51,923 nt of DNA, taken from assembly GCA_009783195.1 (NCBI GenBank), contig WRHP01000008.1, forward strand, positions 1 to 51,923. The letters are read 5' to 3'. Made by a program: the position numbers and the translations under genes. The notes beneath the pieces were generated by a model. That model ran no database searches. It saw only the letters and a program-made list of their open reading frames with translations, and had not been told where the DNA came from. Of the stretch, positions 8,716 through 16,746 are shown piece after piece; the first letter of the stretch is position 1; each line of letters starts with the position of its first letter. The DNA is from Syntrophorhabdaceae bacterium (lineage in GTDB: Bacteria > Desulfobacterota > Deferrimicrobia > Deferrimicrobiales > Deferrimicrobiaceae).

Positions 8716-9747
8716 TTACTTTCCCGGCCGCTCGTTTCGCTTCTTGAGCTCAAGGGCATCCGAAACGATCTTGTCGGCCGGCAACCCAAGGGCCGAGACG
8801 CGGGCCACGTAACCGTCTGTGATCGGTTTTAGCAATTCCTTCACCGCGCCGGCGTCAGCCTCGGATAAGGCATAAACATGGTGATTGTGGGCTTTCTTCG
8901 ACCACTCCAACGCTTCCCGTACATGATAGTCAACATATTCGCCGGTCCACTCCGAATGCTCCCGCCGCATGTCGTCCATCACCTTCTTGACCTCCGGGGG
9001 AAGAGAGTTCCATCTGCCCTTGTTCATCACAACGGCAAACGACACAACAGGCAGATTGACGATGGTCGCGTGCTGTGTGTATGCCGCGAACTTGAAATCC
9101 TGAAGGATTTCGAGGGAGGAGACGATACCTTTTACAACGCCCTTCTGGATAGCCTCCGGGGTCTCGGACTGCGGCATGGCCACCGGAATGCCCCCAAGCC
9201 GCTTGACAATATCCACCGAAGTCCCGGCAACCCGAAGTTCCATTCCTTTCAGATCGGCGAGCGACTTTACAGGAACACGGGTCATGAGGTTGGTCGGGGG
9301 GCAGGTAAAAAACGCAAGTATCTTCACCTGGGAGAATTCATTCGGCTGATACTTCTCCACAAGGTCGTACAAGGTCAGGCTGGCAACCCGCGAGTTCGTA
9401 AACCCAAGCGGAAGATCAATGGCTTCGGACACCGGAAACCGCCCCGGCTGGTAGCTCATGGCGAAATTGCCTATATCGGCAAGCCCTGAGACGACACCGT
9501 CCATGATGTTTTTGGCGGGCAGCAGCGTTCCGCCCGGAAACGTCCGGATCTTGACCTTCCCGGCTGTGCGCTTCTCCACTTCACGCGCCCATCGCTCCAT
9601 TTGCACGCACGGAAAGGTCGATGCCGGCGGGAAGTTAGCGTATGTCAGCGTGATGACAGCATCCGACGCGCCCGACGCCCGAGGCTGAAACAGGATTCCA
9701 GCCGTCATGGCGGCAAAAAACAACACAAAAACCATTTTAGTTTTCAC
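8716..9747 (-). CDS. dctP: TRAP transporter substrate-binding protein (DctP-like)
   Basis: The 343-residue secreted protein has a signal peptide at residues 1-24 (TKMVFVLFFAAMTAGILF). Family segments are TLTYANFPPASTFPC, WAREVEKRTAGKVKIRTFPG, DLKGMELRVAGTSVDIVKRLGG (the arginine that normally binds the substrate carboxylate lies here) and MNKGRWNSLPPEVKKVM. The start is the GTG at 9747 with GGAG 7 bases upstream; the frame stays open further up but the signal peptide fits this start. It is the first gene of the transporter set, 148 bases after the receiver-lpxC stop. A carboxylate ligand is inferred from the family. Confidence 0.92.
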   Translation of the reverse strand: MKTKMVFVLFFAAMTAGILFQPRASGASDAVITLTYANFPPASTFPCVQMERWAREVEKRTAGKVKIRTFPGGTLLPAKNIMDGVVSGLADIGNFAMSYQPGRFPVSEAIDLPLGFTNSRVASLTLYDLVEKYQPNEFSQVKILAFFTCPPTNLMTRVPVKSLADLKGMELRVAGTSVDIVKRLGGIPVAMPQSETPEAIQKGVVKGIVSSLEILQDFKFAAYTQHATIVNLPVVSFAVVMNKGRWNSLPPEVKKVMDDMRREHSEWTGEYVDYHVREALEWSKKAHNHHVYALSEADAGAVKELLKPITDGYVARVSALGLPADKIVSDALELKKRNERPGK

Positions 9748-9895
9748 TGCGGGGCTCCGTTTGTTTTCTCCGGGATTGGACGAGCCGATATGCCGCGGAC
9801 ACCTCATATCGCCGTACAAATTCCTGAATTACGTAGAATACACCTGTGGAAATGATTTTGGAATACCGCCGCGCCGGGAAGCTACGCCGGAATTT

Positions 9896-11194
9896 TTAGA
9901 GCAGATCGCGCACCTTTTTCAAAAGAGATATGTTCTGCGTGTGCCCCGTCATCCGGGCAATCACCTTCCCTTCGATGCGGCGCCCCAAAAGATACAGATC
10001 GCCGATAGCGTCCATTATCTTGTGACGAACCGGCTCATCCGTAAAACGCAGCTCGCAGTTTATCGGGCCATCCTCGCCAAAAAGAACGAAGTTATCAAAC
10101 CGCCCGCCCAGAGCAAGCCCCTGCTTTTGCAATTCGCCAATATCTCTGACAAATCCAAAGGTTCTGGCCGGCGCGATCTCCTTCCGATATACGGCCGGAT
10201 CGTCAAGCCGGAACACGAACCGCTGTTTGCCAACCGGCTCCGGATACTCAAGCGTATAGTCGATCTCGAATCTGCCGGACGGGACCAGTTCGATGGAAGT
10301 CTTGCCCGATTCTATCCGGATCGGCTCTTCTATAACGATCCTGTGCCAGCCGCCCTTCTGCTCCACCAATCCCACTTCTTCGAAAAGGTTGCAGAATTCA
10401 AGCGAGGAACCATCAAGCACCGGAACTTCCCCATCGCACTTTACTAGAAGATTGCTTATGCCATACGCATTCAGCGCGGACATGACATGCTCTATCGTCG
10501 CGGCTTGCGTGTTGCCAAGCCGGATCGTCGTCGCGTACCCGGTTGATCCGACGTAATCTATATGCGCCGGCACGGCATGATCGTCGGTGACCCCGACAAA
10601 ATGTATCCCGGACCCTGGGCCAAGCGGCTCAAAAACCAGCCCGCTCTTTTTCCCGGAATGCAGCCCCTGACCGTACATGACAGCGCCGCGCGCCAGAGTG
10701 CGTTGCGGCACGAGCGCTCCTTTGCGCGTCTGTTTTTCGAAAACCGGCGACTTCAGCACCCTCGCTTCCGTCGCGAACCCAGGCTCGGCGGATACGGATA
10801 CCTCCGCGAACGCCAGATCCCCATCTTCTTTCGCCAACGCCCGCCGGACAGAGTTCAGAACGGTATCGATTTGAAGCGGCTTTTCGATGAAATCGGAAGC
10901 TCCCTCTTTCGTCGCCCCGATTGCGGTGGCGATAGTCGCGTGGCCGCTCATCATGACAACAGGAATGTGCGGCGTAAGCTCTTTGATCCGCCGCAGTGTT
11001 TGTATGCCATCCATCCCCGGCATCCATATGTCCAGAAGCACCAGCGCCGGGCCGGCCTCGCGGATCTTCTCAAGGGCGCCCGCTCCGTCACAGGCGTGAA
11101 TACATGAGTACCCTTCATCCGAAAGCACTCCATCGAGAGACTGCCGGATGCTCGCTTCGTCGTCCACTATCAGGATGGGGCCGGTCAAAGACAT
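9896..11194 (-). CDS. lpxC: Response-regulator receiver domain fused to LpxC (UDP-3-O-acyl-GlcNAc deacetylase)
   Basis: The 432-residue two-domain protein has a CheY/NtrX-like receiver at residues 5-120, with acidic pair D11-D12, phospho-acceptor D55 in VLLDIWMPGMDG, S83 and K105. After a linker (about 121-162) comes a full LpxC domain from QRTLARGAVMYGQGLHSG to the end. LpxC zinc and catalytic residues are all present: E235-H236 (ATIEHV), H391, D395 (RHKIMDAIGD) and H418 (GHTQN); the H391-H418 spacing equals that of E. coli H238-H265. LpxC performs the committed step of lipid A synthesis in the cytoplasm. The ATG at 11194 was chosen because AGAGGA lies 7 bases upstream; an ATG at 11215 lacks a site. 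No sequencing-type break is seen between domains. Control of lipid A flux by phosphorylation is inferred. Confidence 0.93.
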   Translation of the reverse strand: MSLTGPILIVDDEASIRQSLDGVLSDEGYSCIHACDGAGALEKIREAGPALVLLDIWMPGMDGIQTLRRIKELTPHIPVVMMSGHATIATAIGATKEGASDFIEKPLQIDTVLNSVRRALAKEDGDLAFAEVSVSAEPGFATEARVLKSPVFEKQTRKGALVPQRTLARGAVMYGQGLHSGKKSGLVFEPLGPGSGIHFVGVTDDHAVPAHIDYVGSTGYATTIRLGNTQAATIEHVMSALNAYGISNLLVKCDGEVPVLDGSSLEFCNLFEEVGLVEQKGGWHRIVIEEPIRIESGKTSIELVPSGRFEIDYTLEYPEPVGKQRFVFRLDDPAVYRKEIAPARTFGFVRDIGELQKQGLALGGRFDNFVLFGEDGPINCELRFTDEPVRHKIMDAIGDLYLLGRRIEGKVIARMTGHTQNISLLKKVRDLL

Positions 11195-11252
11195 GGAATG
11201 TTCCTCTACAGACATTTTTTATAGAGAATACACCATCGGGCGTGATCATTAT

Positions 11253-11258
11253 TATAAT
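11253..11258 (+). promoter_or_regulatory. TATAAT -10 box, 6 bases before a start codon
   Basis: A perfect TATAAT ends 6 bases before the ATG at 11265, so transcription would begin at or near the start codon, giving a leaderless mRNA. The -35 region (around 11230-11235) matches poorly. No Shine-Dalgarno sequence precedes that ATG, which fits the idea. Confidence 0.4.
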
Positions 11259-11264
11259 GCTGTG

Positions 11265-12254
11265 ATGGAACCCGAACTGGAACAACGACAAAACACCCCC
11301 GTACAAGGACCAATCCGCCTCCTTGTCAGCTCCTGCCTTCTGGGAGAAAAGGTGCGGTATGACGGCGGCCACAAAAGAGACCCCTTCCTTTCGGAAACGC
11401 TGGGACGGTTCGTTGAATTCATCCCTGTTTGCCCCGAGGTGGAATGCGGATTCCCAACCCCAAGGGAGCCGATGCGCTTATGGGGAACCCCCGACACGCC
11501 CCAAATCATCGGCGCCGTATCGGGAACAAACTTCACCGAACTCATACACGCCTGGTGTCGCAAGAAGGTGCACAACCTCAAGCAGTTCGACCCGAACGGC
11601 TTCATCTGCAGAAAGGAGTCGCCAAGCTGCGGGATGGACCGCATCAAGATGTACGGCATCTATGACACCCCGGCAAGGGTCGGCATGGGAATTTTCACAA
11701 AGATGTTCATGGAACATTTTCCTCTGGTTCCCGTGGAAGAGGATGGCCGGCTGCAAGACCCTTCGCTTAGAGAGATGTTCCTTGAACGCGTGTTTACGCT
11801 TCGGCGTTTCCGCGAATCCTTCCGCAATGGAAAATCCAACAGCGCCCTGTTGAAGTTCCACACCAACCACAGGCTGCTGATCCTTTCGCACGGACGGGCG
11901 CAATCCAAGGAGATGGGAAATCTCATCTCGCAGGCAAAGAACCTTTCCATTGATGAACTCTATGGTCGGTACCAGCGGTTGCTTCTGGAAGCGCTCGCGC
12001 AACGGGCCACCCCGGCCAAATGCGCGGACGTGATGACGCACACGATGGGGCATCTTCGTATGCACTTGACGCAGGAAGAAAAACAGGAGCTGGCCGAGAT
12101 GATCGACCGGTACAGGAACCGCATCCTCCCGATGGTGGTTCCGGCCACCATGTTTCGGCACTACATACGGAAACACGATATCGCCTATCTGGAACGCCAG
12201 GTCTTTCTGAATCCGCCGCACCCAGCGGAGTTGATGCTGCGAAACCATGTTTAA
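11265..12254 (+). CDS. DUF523 (TudS-like) plus DUF1722 two-domain protein
   Basis: The 329-residue protein is built of an N-terminal DUF523 domain and a C-terminal DUF1722 domain (YbgA type). DUF523 marks are RLLVSSCLLGEKVRYDGGHK, CPEVECGFPTPREPMRL and the cysteine in KESPSCG. The family includes the thiouracil desulfidase TudS, which holds a [4Fe-4S] cluster on three such cysteines; cluster binding here is inferred. The DUF1722 part is seen in the helical segment from LLKFHTNHRLLILSHG onward. The ATG at 11265 starts just ahead of the conserved domain. An upstream extension would overlap the divergent lpxC gene. Fused DUF523-DUF1722 proteins are a known arrangement; a role in sulfur-nucleobase metabolism is only suggested. 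Confidence 0.85.
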   Translation: MEPELEQRQNTPVQGPIRLLVSSCLLGEKVRYDGGHKRDPFLSETLGRFVEFIPVCPEVECGFPTPREPMRLWGTPDTPQIIGAVSGTNFTELIHAWCRKKVHNLKQFDPNGFICRKESPSCGMDRIKMYGIYDTPARVGMGIFTKMFMEHFPLVPVEEDGRLQDPSLREMFLERVFTLRRFRESFRNGKSNSALLKFHTNHRLLILSHGRAQSKEMGNLISQAKNLSIDELYGRYQRLLLEALAQRATPAKCADVMTHTMGHLRMHLTQEEKQELAEMIDRYRNRILPMVVPATMFRHYIRKHDIAYLERQVFLNPPHPAELMLRNHV

Positions 12255-12303
12255 GCTGAAATTGCTCCTTATAAACCAAAAACATTAACGACGGAGGAAT
12301 TCC

Positions 12304-12606
12304 ATGCCAATTGTGTCAGTAACCATCATCCCTCTTGGAACCGCCACCCCCAGCGTCTCCAAGTATGTCGCCGGAGTGGAGCGCGTGCTTCGGGCAAGCG
12401 GACTGAAACATGAACTGAACGGAATGGGCACCATTATCGAGGGCGAGCTCGACGCAATACTGCCGGTTATACAAAAGATGCACGAGCAACCGTTTCTCGA
12501 AGGAGTAATGCGGGTGTCCACCATGATACGCATCGACGACCGGCGGGACAAGGAAGGATCTATAGAGGCAAAAATACGGTCGGTAAAAGAAAAACTGGGC
12601 GAGTAA
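12304..12606 (+). CDS. MTH1187/YkoF-type thiamine-binding small protein
   Basis: The 100-residue protein fits the DUF77 (Thiamine_BP) family. Marks are the N-terminal strand IVSVTIIPLGTATPSVSKYV, the central KHELNGMGTIIEGELDAI and the C-terminal VSTMIRIDDRRDK. Members are ferredoxin-like, tetramerise and bind thiamine or a related ligand. GGAGG precedes the ATG. It follows the DUF523 gene by 49 bases and is closed by a strong hairpin at 12623-12650, so the two may be cotranscribed. No thiamine transport genes are nearby. Confidence 0.85.
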   Translation: MPIVSVTIIPLGTATPSVSKYVAGVERVLRASGLKHELNGMGTIIEGELDAILPVIQKMHEQPFLEGVMRVSTMIRIDDRRDKEGSIEAKIRSVKEKLGE

Positions 12607-12622
12607 TTTTGCATTCAAGCTC

Positions 12623-12650
12623 TTAGGCGCGGCACATATGTCGCGCCTAA
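12623..12650 (+). terminator. Hairpin after the thiamine-binding gene
   Basis: TTAGGCGCG (12623-12631) and CGCGCCTAA (12642-12650) form a perfect 9-bp stem around a 10-nt loop, 17 bases past the stop codon. The following T tract is weak, so it is a probable but imperfect intrinsic terminator. Confidence 0.55.
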
Positions 12651-12720
12651 AGCATTTCTGGCATACCTACTGTTTTTATCTCGACGATAACAATTCCTGC
12701 TTTAAAAAATCAAATTGGCA

Positions 12721-12726
12721 TATAAT
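12721..12726 (+). promoter_or_regulatory. Possible -10 box (TATAAT) for the metallopeptidase-like lipoprotein
   Basis: A perfect TATAAT sits in an AT-rich stretch 85 bases before the gene. The -35 region is not clear (TTTAAA at 12701 is too close). This leaves a leader of about 80 bases. Confidence 0.35.
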
Positions 12727-12811
12727 GATTTTATTGTACCGTTCAGTCACATAGACAGGCTTTCCAGAACCGAGAACGTTTCCGCTATAACAAAATAAAG
12801 CGGGCGGAGTT

Positions 12812-14410
12812 TTGAGAAAACTTTTCTTACTGCTGGTATGCGTGTTTTCCCTGGCGGGATGCGGCGGGGGGGGCGGCGGAGAAACCGCCACTTACTGCGG
12901 CGATATCAAATACGGCATCGCGCTCCCTGACAGCGGCGACTCCTCCGTTAACTTCTGGGCGTCCGATTTCAGAGAATGTGCCCCCGGTTTTCCAAACAAC
13001 ATTTATTCCCTTAAAGCAGACAGGGTCGATGACGGAAAAGGAATCCATTGCCACATATACCTTGAGCGCGGGGCGCATGTTGACAATGCCCACATTGCAA
13101 ATCTCATTGATCTATTCGACAACAAAATATATCCAAAAGTTCGCGCCGCGTATGGCGATGAGCCAAACCCCGGCATAGACAACGATTCGAAGGTCTATAT
13201 CCTCCTGCTGGATATCAAGGACGACTGGAACGGAACAACGATACCCGGATACGTGGCGGGCTATTTCCATGTGTTGAACCAACTCCCTTACGAGCCTAAA
13301 ATTCCATTTAACTATTCAAATGAAAAGGAAATCCTTTACGTAGACATCCATCCGGGAACCACAAATCCGCTCTCTAGCGACTTCACCAACTTGAGCCATA
13401 CCATGGCTCACGAATTCCAGCATATGATCCACTGGAACAACGCGCCCACCCCACCCCCCTCTGGCGATGATTTATTCTGCGGAGCAGGCAGCAACACATG
13501 GCTCAACGAAGCCATGTCGGAAGTAGCGCCCTTTTACGCCTTTGGAGATATAGGCTGGAGCAGGGTCGCGGATTTCGAAAGCGGCACAAACCACTCAAAC
13601 TCCCTCACGCATTGGGGACCTAACAATAACGGGAACGCCACTCTCGCCGATTATGACGTCGTCTATATGTGGGGGCAATACATGGCGGACCGGTTTGACC
13701 AACCCTCAATTGATAATTACGTCTTCCGGAATATCCTTGGCCTCGACAGATGCCGTGGACGTGGAAAGGCTTCAGTCGAGAAATACCTTTCGAAAAACTC
13801 AACAGACTTCGCTTCAGTGTTTCGGGACTGGTCCCTCGCGGTTTTCTTTGGAGACAACAACGCCGGCAACCCTGTGTCCACAAACAACCCGGCCTGGAAA
13901 TACAATACGATCAACACATGGCCCGGCCTGTTCAACGACTACGGAAATCTCTCCATCCGGGGTTTGCGGCCACTCAATCCATGGAGCCTCGGATATTACT
14001 GGAAAAACACACCGGTGCCAGGGTCGCTGGTATGGGGCGGGTCCGCAGGTCTGCATGCCTCGTTTTACAACCGGAATTCAATGGGCATAATAACATTTGA
14101 ACTCGACATGCTGCCTGGCTATCCATACGCATACGACAATTTTGCGTACCTGATCCTCCAGAATGCGCAGGACTCATCAGTCAGTAGTACCGGCCAGTCG
14201 GTATCGCCTGTGTACTTCCAGGCCTTCTCCACGCAGCCAACGGCATTTCCGACGCCTGCGGAAAAACTTCGCGCCTTCTCCCAAAGCACGGAGACAATGT
14301 CAGCGATGTCGCGGGGAGGCGCAGTAAAACCACCCGTTCCGGTCTGCATTCACGACATCCTCTCGTGGCAAACCGAAGAAATGATGCGGAAAAGTATAGA
14401 TACACACTGA
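12812..14410 (+). CDS. Lipoprotein with M30-like zinc metallopeptidase motif
   Basis: The 532-residue product starts with a lipoprotein signal (RKLFLLLVCVFSLAGC, lipidation at Cys17) and a glycine-rich linker. The centre holds MAHEFQHMIHW (HExxH at H200-H204) and, about 30 residues later, NTWLNEAMSEVAP, whose Glu (near 233) can be the third zinc ligand. This layout resembles hyicolysin-type (M30) peptidases. It would be anchored to the cell envelope and act outside the cytoplasm. TTG at 12812 is the only start between the in-frame stop and the signal peptide; GGAG lies very close (2 bases), so translation may be weak. The codons for the linker contain a run of eight G (12866-12873). The substrate is unknown. 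Confidence 0.72.
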   Translation: MRKLFLLLVCVFSLAGCGGGGGGETATYCGDIKYGIALPDSGDSSVNFWASDFRECAPGFPNNIYSLKADRVDDGKGIHCHIYLERGAHVDNAHIANLIDLFDNKIYPKVRAAYGDEPNPGIDNDSKVYILLLDIKDDWNGTTIPGYVAGYFHVLNQLPYEPKIPFNYSNEKEILYVDIHPGTTNPLSSDFTNLSHTMAHEFQHMIHWNNAPTPPPSGDDLFCGAGSNTWLNEAMSEVAPFYAFGDIGWSRVADFESGTNHSNSLTHWGPNNNGNATLADYDVVYMWGQYMADRFDQPSIDNYVFRNILGLDRCRGRGKASVEKYLSKNSTDFASVFRDWSLAVFFGDNNAGNPVSTNNPAWKYNTINTWPGLFNDYGNLSIRGLRPLNPWSLGYYWKNTPVPGSLVWGGSAGLHASFYNRNSMGIITFELDMLPGYPYAYDNFAYLILQNAQDSSVSSTGQSVSPVYFQAFSTQPTAFPTPAEKLRAFSQSTETMSAMSRGGAVKPPVPVCIHDILSWQTEEMMRKSIDTH

Positions 14411-14637
14411 GGTAGCCACAGCGACTGGTTGCCCCCGCACCCCCCAAGAACGTAAAATTGCCGCAGCGGCTGTTGGCCCGCCGGGCGTTGTACGCAAGCG
14501 GGGCGGACAGCTATATGGACAACGCAATGAGACAAAACAGGAGTTGCGCATATTTAAGCGTTACAAGCAAGTGAGCTGTTATACTGCCCCTCCTTGTGCA
14601 ACAGGATAACAACGTGAAAAAACAAGAAATAGAAAAA
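14411..14637. other. Non-coding segment with stacked palindromes, left edge of the AT-rich island
   Basis: No gene is seen. The first half is GC-rich with GCCGC-A-GCGGC (460-470 of the 14-kb block), GCCCG-C-CGGGC (476-486) and CGTTGT (14486-14491) paired with ACAACG (14519-14524). The second half turns AT-rich and holds an imperfect inverted repeat, GTTATACTG (14578-14586) and CAGGATAAC (14602-14610), just before the next gene. This looks like a junction between host DNA and acquired DNA. Its exact nature is not known. Confidence 0.45.
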
Positions 14638-15708
14638 ATGACAGACGTTCCTAAAATTAGATTGTCACGCATTTGCTGTTCTGACAAGCGAATGGACATT
14701 GTGGACACAAATTGCTCGATAGACACACCGATTAACAAATATGAAACAAGTTGTGACACTTGTCATTTCCCAAACATAGACAAAACGCCCAATCCATACT
14801 ATATCGCAAAAGGCAGGGATTTTAGCGGAATTGAAATAATGGAAGCGGACTTGGGAAACCTATTTGTTTCAAACAGGCTGAGAAAAATATTTGATATTTT
14901 ATTTCCCAATCAATGCACTTATGAAAAGACTTTTATTGACCAAACCGAAATTCCTACAAAATGGTGGCTGGCTATTCCTTCCCATACAATTGTAAGCGGC
15001 AAAGTAAATGATAATGTTAGACGCTGCGGGAAATGCAATCAACCATTACACGCTCACCCGGGCTCGCAATACAAATTTTGGATTGACGATTTTGAAGCAT
15101 CATTTGACATCATAAAATCCGAAAATTGGCACTGTGCTGATAGCGATGATTGGAAAAAAACTTGGATTGGCCGAGATGTTTTCCTTTCTGTAAGGTTAAT
15201 ATTTCTATTGAAAAAAATATCAGCAAAAGGAATTTACCAGTACGCTTTTTCAAAGTTCAAAAAACTTACAAAAACTGAAAAAAACTGGATAGAGCAAGCA
15301 AAAGAAAAGATAGGATCACTTAGTCAAGACATTAAAAAGGAAATAAATAAAGAAACCATTGAAAAATTCAAACGCTTTTATTCAATTACAGATAATACTG
15401 ATTTAACATCGATACAATTTCAGAAAAAGTTTAAGATCAGCACCAATGAAATCGTTAAAAACATCTGCAATCTCAACTATGGAACAAAAATCAACATTGG
15501 CCTTGAAAGTCCGTTTATAGTTGAACAATTAGAAAACTGGAAAGCAACAAAAACTAAAACCAAATTGATTGCTTTTGCATTTGATGATTATGGAAACCAC
15601 TTGCTTTTTAACCCGAAAGACAAAAATTGTTCACTTTATTTTTACGACCACGAAACAATGATTTATGACTTATTACAGGAAAGCATTTTAAATTTGGCAG
15701 AGGCATAA
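14638..15708 (+). CDS. Putative two-domain immunity protein (CxxC-type N-terminus, SUKH-like C-terminus)
   Basis: The 356-residue, Lys- and Asn-rich protein comes from AT-rich DNA unlike its neighbours. The N-terminal half has two CxxC pairs (SCDTCHFP and RRCGKCNQP) around an SNRLRKIFDILFPNQ segment, recalling the double-CXXCG family linked to toxin immunity in Myxococcus. The C-terminus (FIVEQLENWKATK..., AFAFDDYGNHLLFN and LYFYDHET) resembles the end of SMI1/KNR4 (SUKH) domains, also typical of polymorphic-toxin immunity proteins. The ATG at 14638 is used; a GTG at 14614 with AGGA upstream would add 8 residues. It has no secretion signal and no toxin neighbour. The family calls rest on pattern resemblance only. 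Confidence 0.5.
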   Translation: MTDVPKIRLSRICCSDKRMDIVDTNCSIDTPINKYETSCDTCHFPNIDKTPNPYYIAKGRDFSGIEIMEADLGNLFVSNRLRKIFDILFPNQCTYEKTFIDQTEIPTKWWLAIPSHTIVSGKVNDNVRRCGKCNQPLHAHPGSQYKFWIDDFEASFDIIKSENWHCADSDDWKKTWIGRDVFLSVRLIFLLKKISAKGIYQYAFSKFKKLTKTEKNWIEQAKEKIGSLSQDIKKEINKETIEKFKRFYSITDNTDLTSIQFQKKFKISTNEIVKNICNLNYGTKINIGLESPFIVEQLENWKATKTKTKLIAFAFDDYGNHLLFNPKDKNCSLYFYDHETMIYDLLQESILNLAEA

Positions 15709-15789
15709 TAACCAATAGATAGAAATAATAAACATAAAACAGCAAAGAAAAATATAAACCGCCTAAAAGGATATAAGGAGTTAACTAAT

Positions 15790-16746
15790 ATGGATAAAAA
15801 AGATGCTAAAAAGTTTGAAGAATTATACTCCAAAGAAGATGCGCATGCCATGAAAACTTTTGAAGAAATAGAGAGCGAACTTCAAATAAGCCGTAATTTT
15901 TACATCAATGAATTATCCGAAGAACGAAAGAAAACAAACTTTGAAGATGAGTACAGATCCATTTTTCAGTTGAATGCTTTTGAAAAATCTTTTGCGGAAC
16001 AATTTATCCGCGACACTGATTTGGGAAGTTTCTCATACTACAGTCGTTCCTGGATACTTACCAGCGGTATGTATTTAGCGTACAAAAACAACAACATGAG
16101 TATTTTGAAAAACTGCCTGCATACGATGAATCGATTAACATACGGCAGCACTTTATCTACATGCAGTGGGCACAATCATTCAGGAAGTTTCGAGAAAGTA
16201 ATTTACGCTCTTGCTGACTGTGATATTGATCTGGTAAAAAAATACCTGCCCAAAGTACATGGATTGGCGGATAATAAAACAGCTCCGTTTTTTAGACCAA
16301 GCTGCAATATGATTATGGGATTAATATATGAAAATACAGAATGGGTAGAAGAAGCAAGAGCACAGTCTATAAAATTCTGCGGGCAAAAAAGCAGTGCAAA
16401 AAACGATGTTTTAGTGGTAAAATATCTGTTGGCTTTGAGTGAACCAAATGTTCAGAATGCGTCTGCTTTACTTCAAGAGATAGCCAATAATTACAGAAAA
16501 ACAACCTGGCTATTCAATTTCAAAAATGAGTTCCTTAAATTTTTTGGAGTTTATATTCACGGACTTTATTACCTTGCTCATTTTGTTTTATCACAAAATG
16601 ATTTTAACAGATTAATAATACCCGAACACAGTGTTTTTTGGAAAGAATTTGACTTGTTTACAAAAAGCGTCAATTTCTCGAAAGGAAATCTAATGTTAAA
16701 CCTGGATGGCAACCTGAAGACAGTAAAAAGGTTATTTGATGAGTAA
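15790..16746 (+). CDS. Hypothetical helical protein, Imm49-like
   Basis: The 318-residue, mostly alpha-helical cytoplasmic protein has no signal peptide or membrane segment. Its pattern of repeated helices (SWILTSGMYLAYKNNN, KVIYALADCDIDLVKKYLP, PSCNMIMGLIYENTEWVEEA) recalls Imm49-type immunity proteins, but this is uncertain. AAGGAG lies 9 bases before the ATG. It is 81 bases after the SUKH-like gene and shares its AT-rich composition, so the two arrived together. Without a search no function is firm. Confidence 0.45.
   Translation: MDKKDAKKFEELYSKEDAHAMKTFEEIESELQISRNFYINELSEERKKTNFEDEYRSIFQLNAFEKSFAEQFIRDTDLGSFSYYSRSWILTSGMYLAYKNNNMSILKNCLHTMNRLTYGSTLSTCSGHNHSGSFEKVIYALADCDIDLVKKYLPKVHGLADNKTAPFFRPSCNMIMGLIYENTEWVEEARAQSIKFCGQKSSAKNDVLVVKYLLALSEPNVQNASALLQEIANNYRKTTWLFNFKNEFLKFFGVYIHGLYYLAHFVLSQNDFNRLIIPEHSVFWKEFDLFTKSVNFSKGNLMLNLDGNLKTVKRLFDE

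Noticed and set aside
12658-12675. Sigma-54-like CTGGCATACCTACTGTTT upstream of the metallopeptidase gene
   Set aside because: GG-N10 is followed by GT, not GC, so the essential -12 dinucleotide is missing.
14480-14590. Integron attC-like site (GTTATAC core) at the left edge of the AT-rich island
   Set aside because: The core departs from GTTRRRY and no complementary RYYYAAC box at a proper distance was found. A second attempt at the right edge (ATTTAAC near 16757 and GTTAGAA near 16825) has arms that do not pair well.
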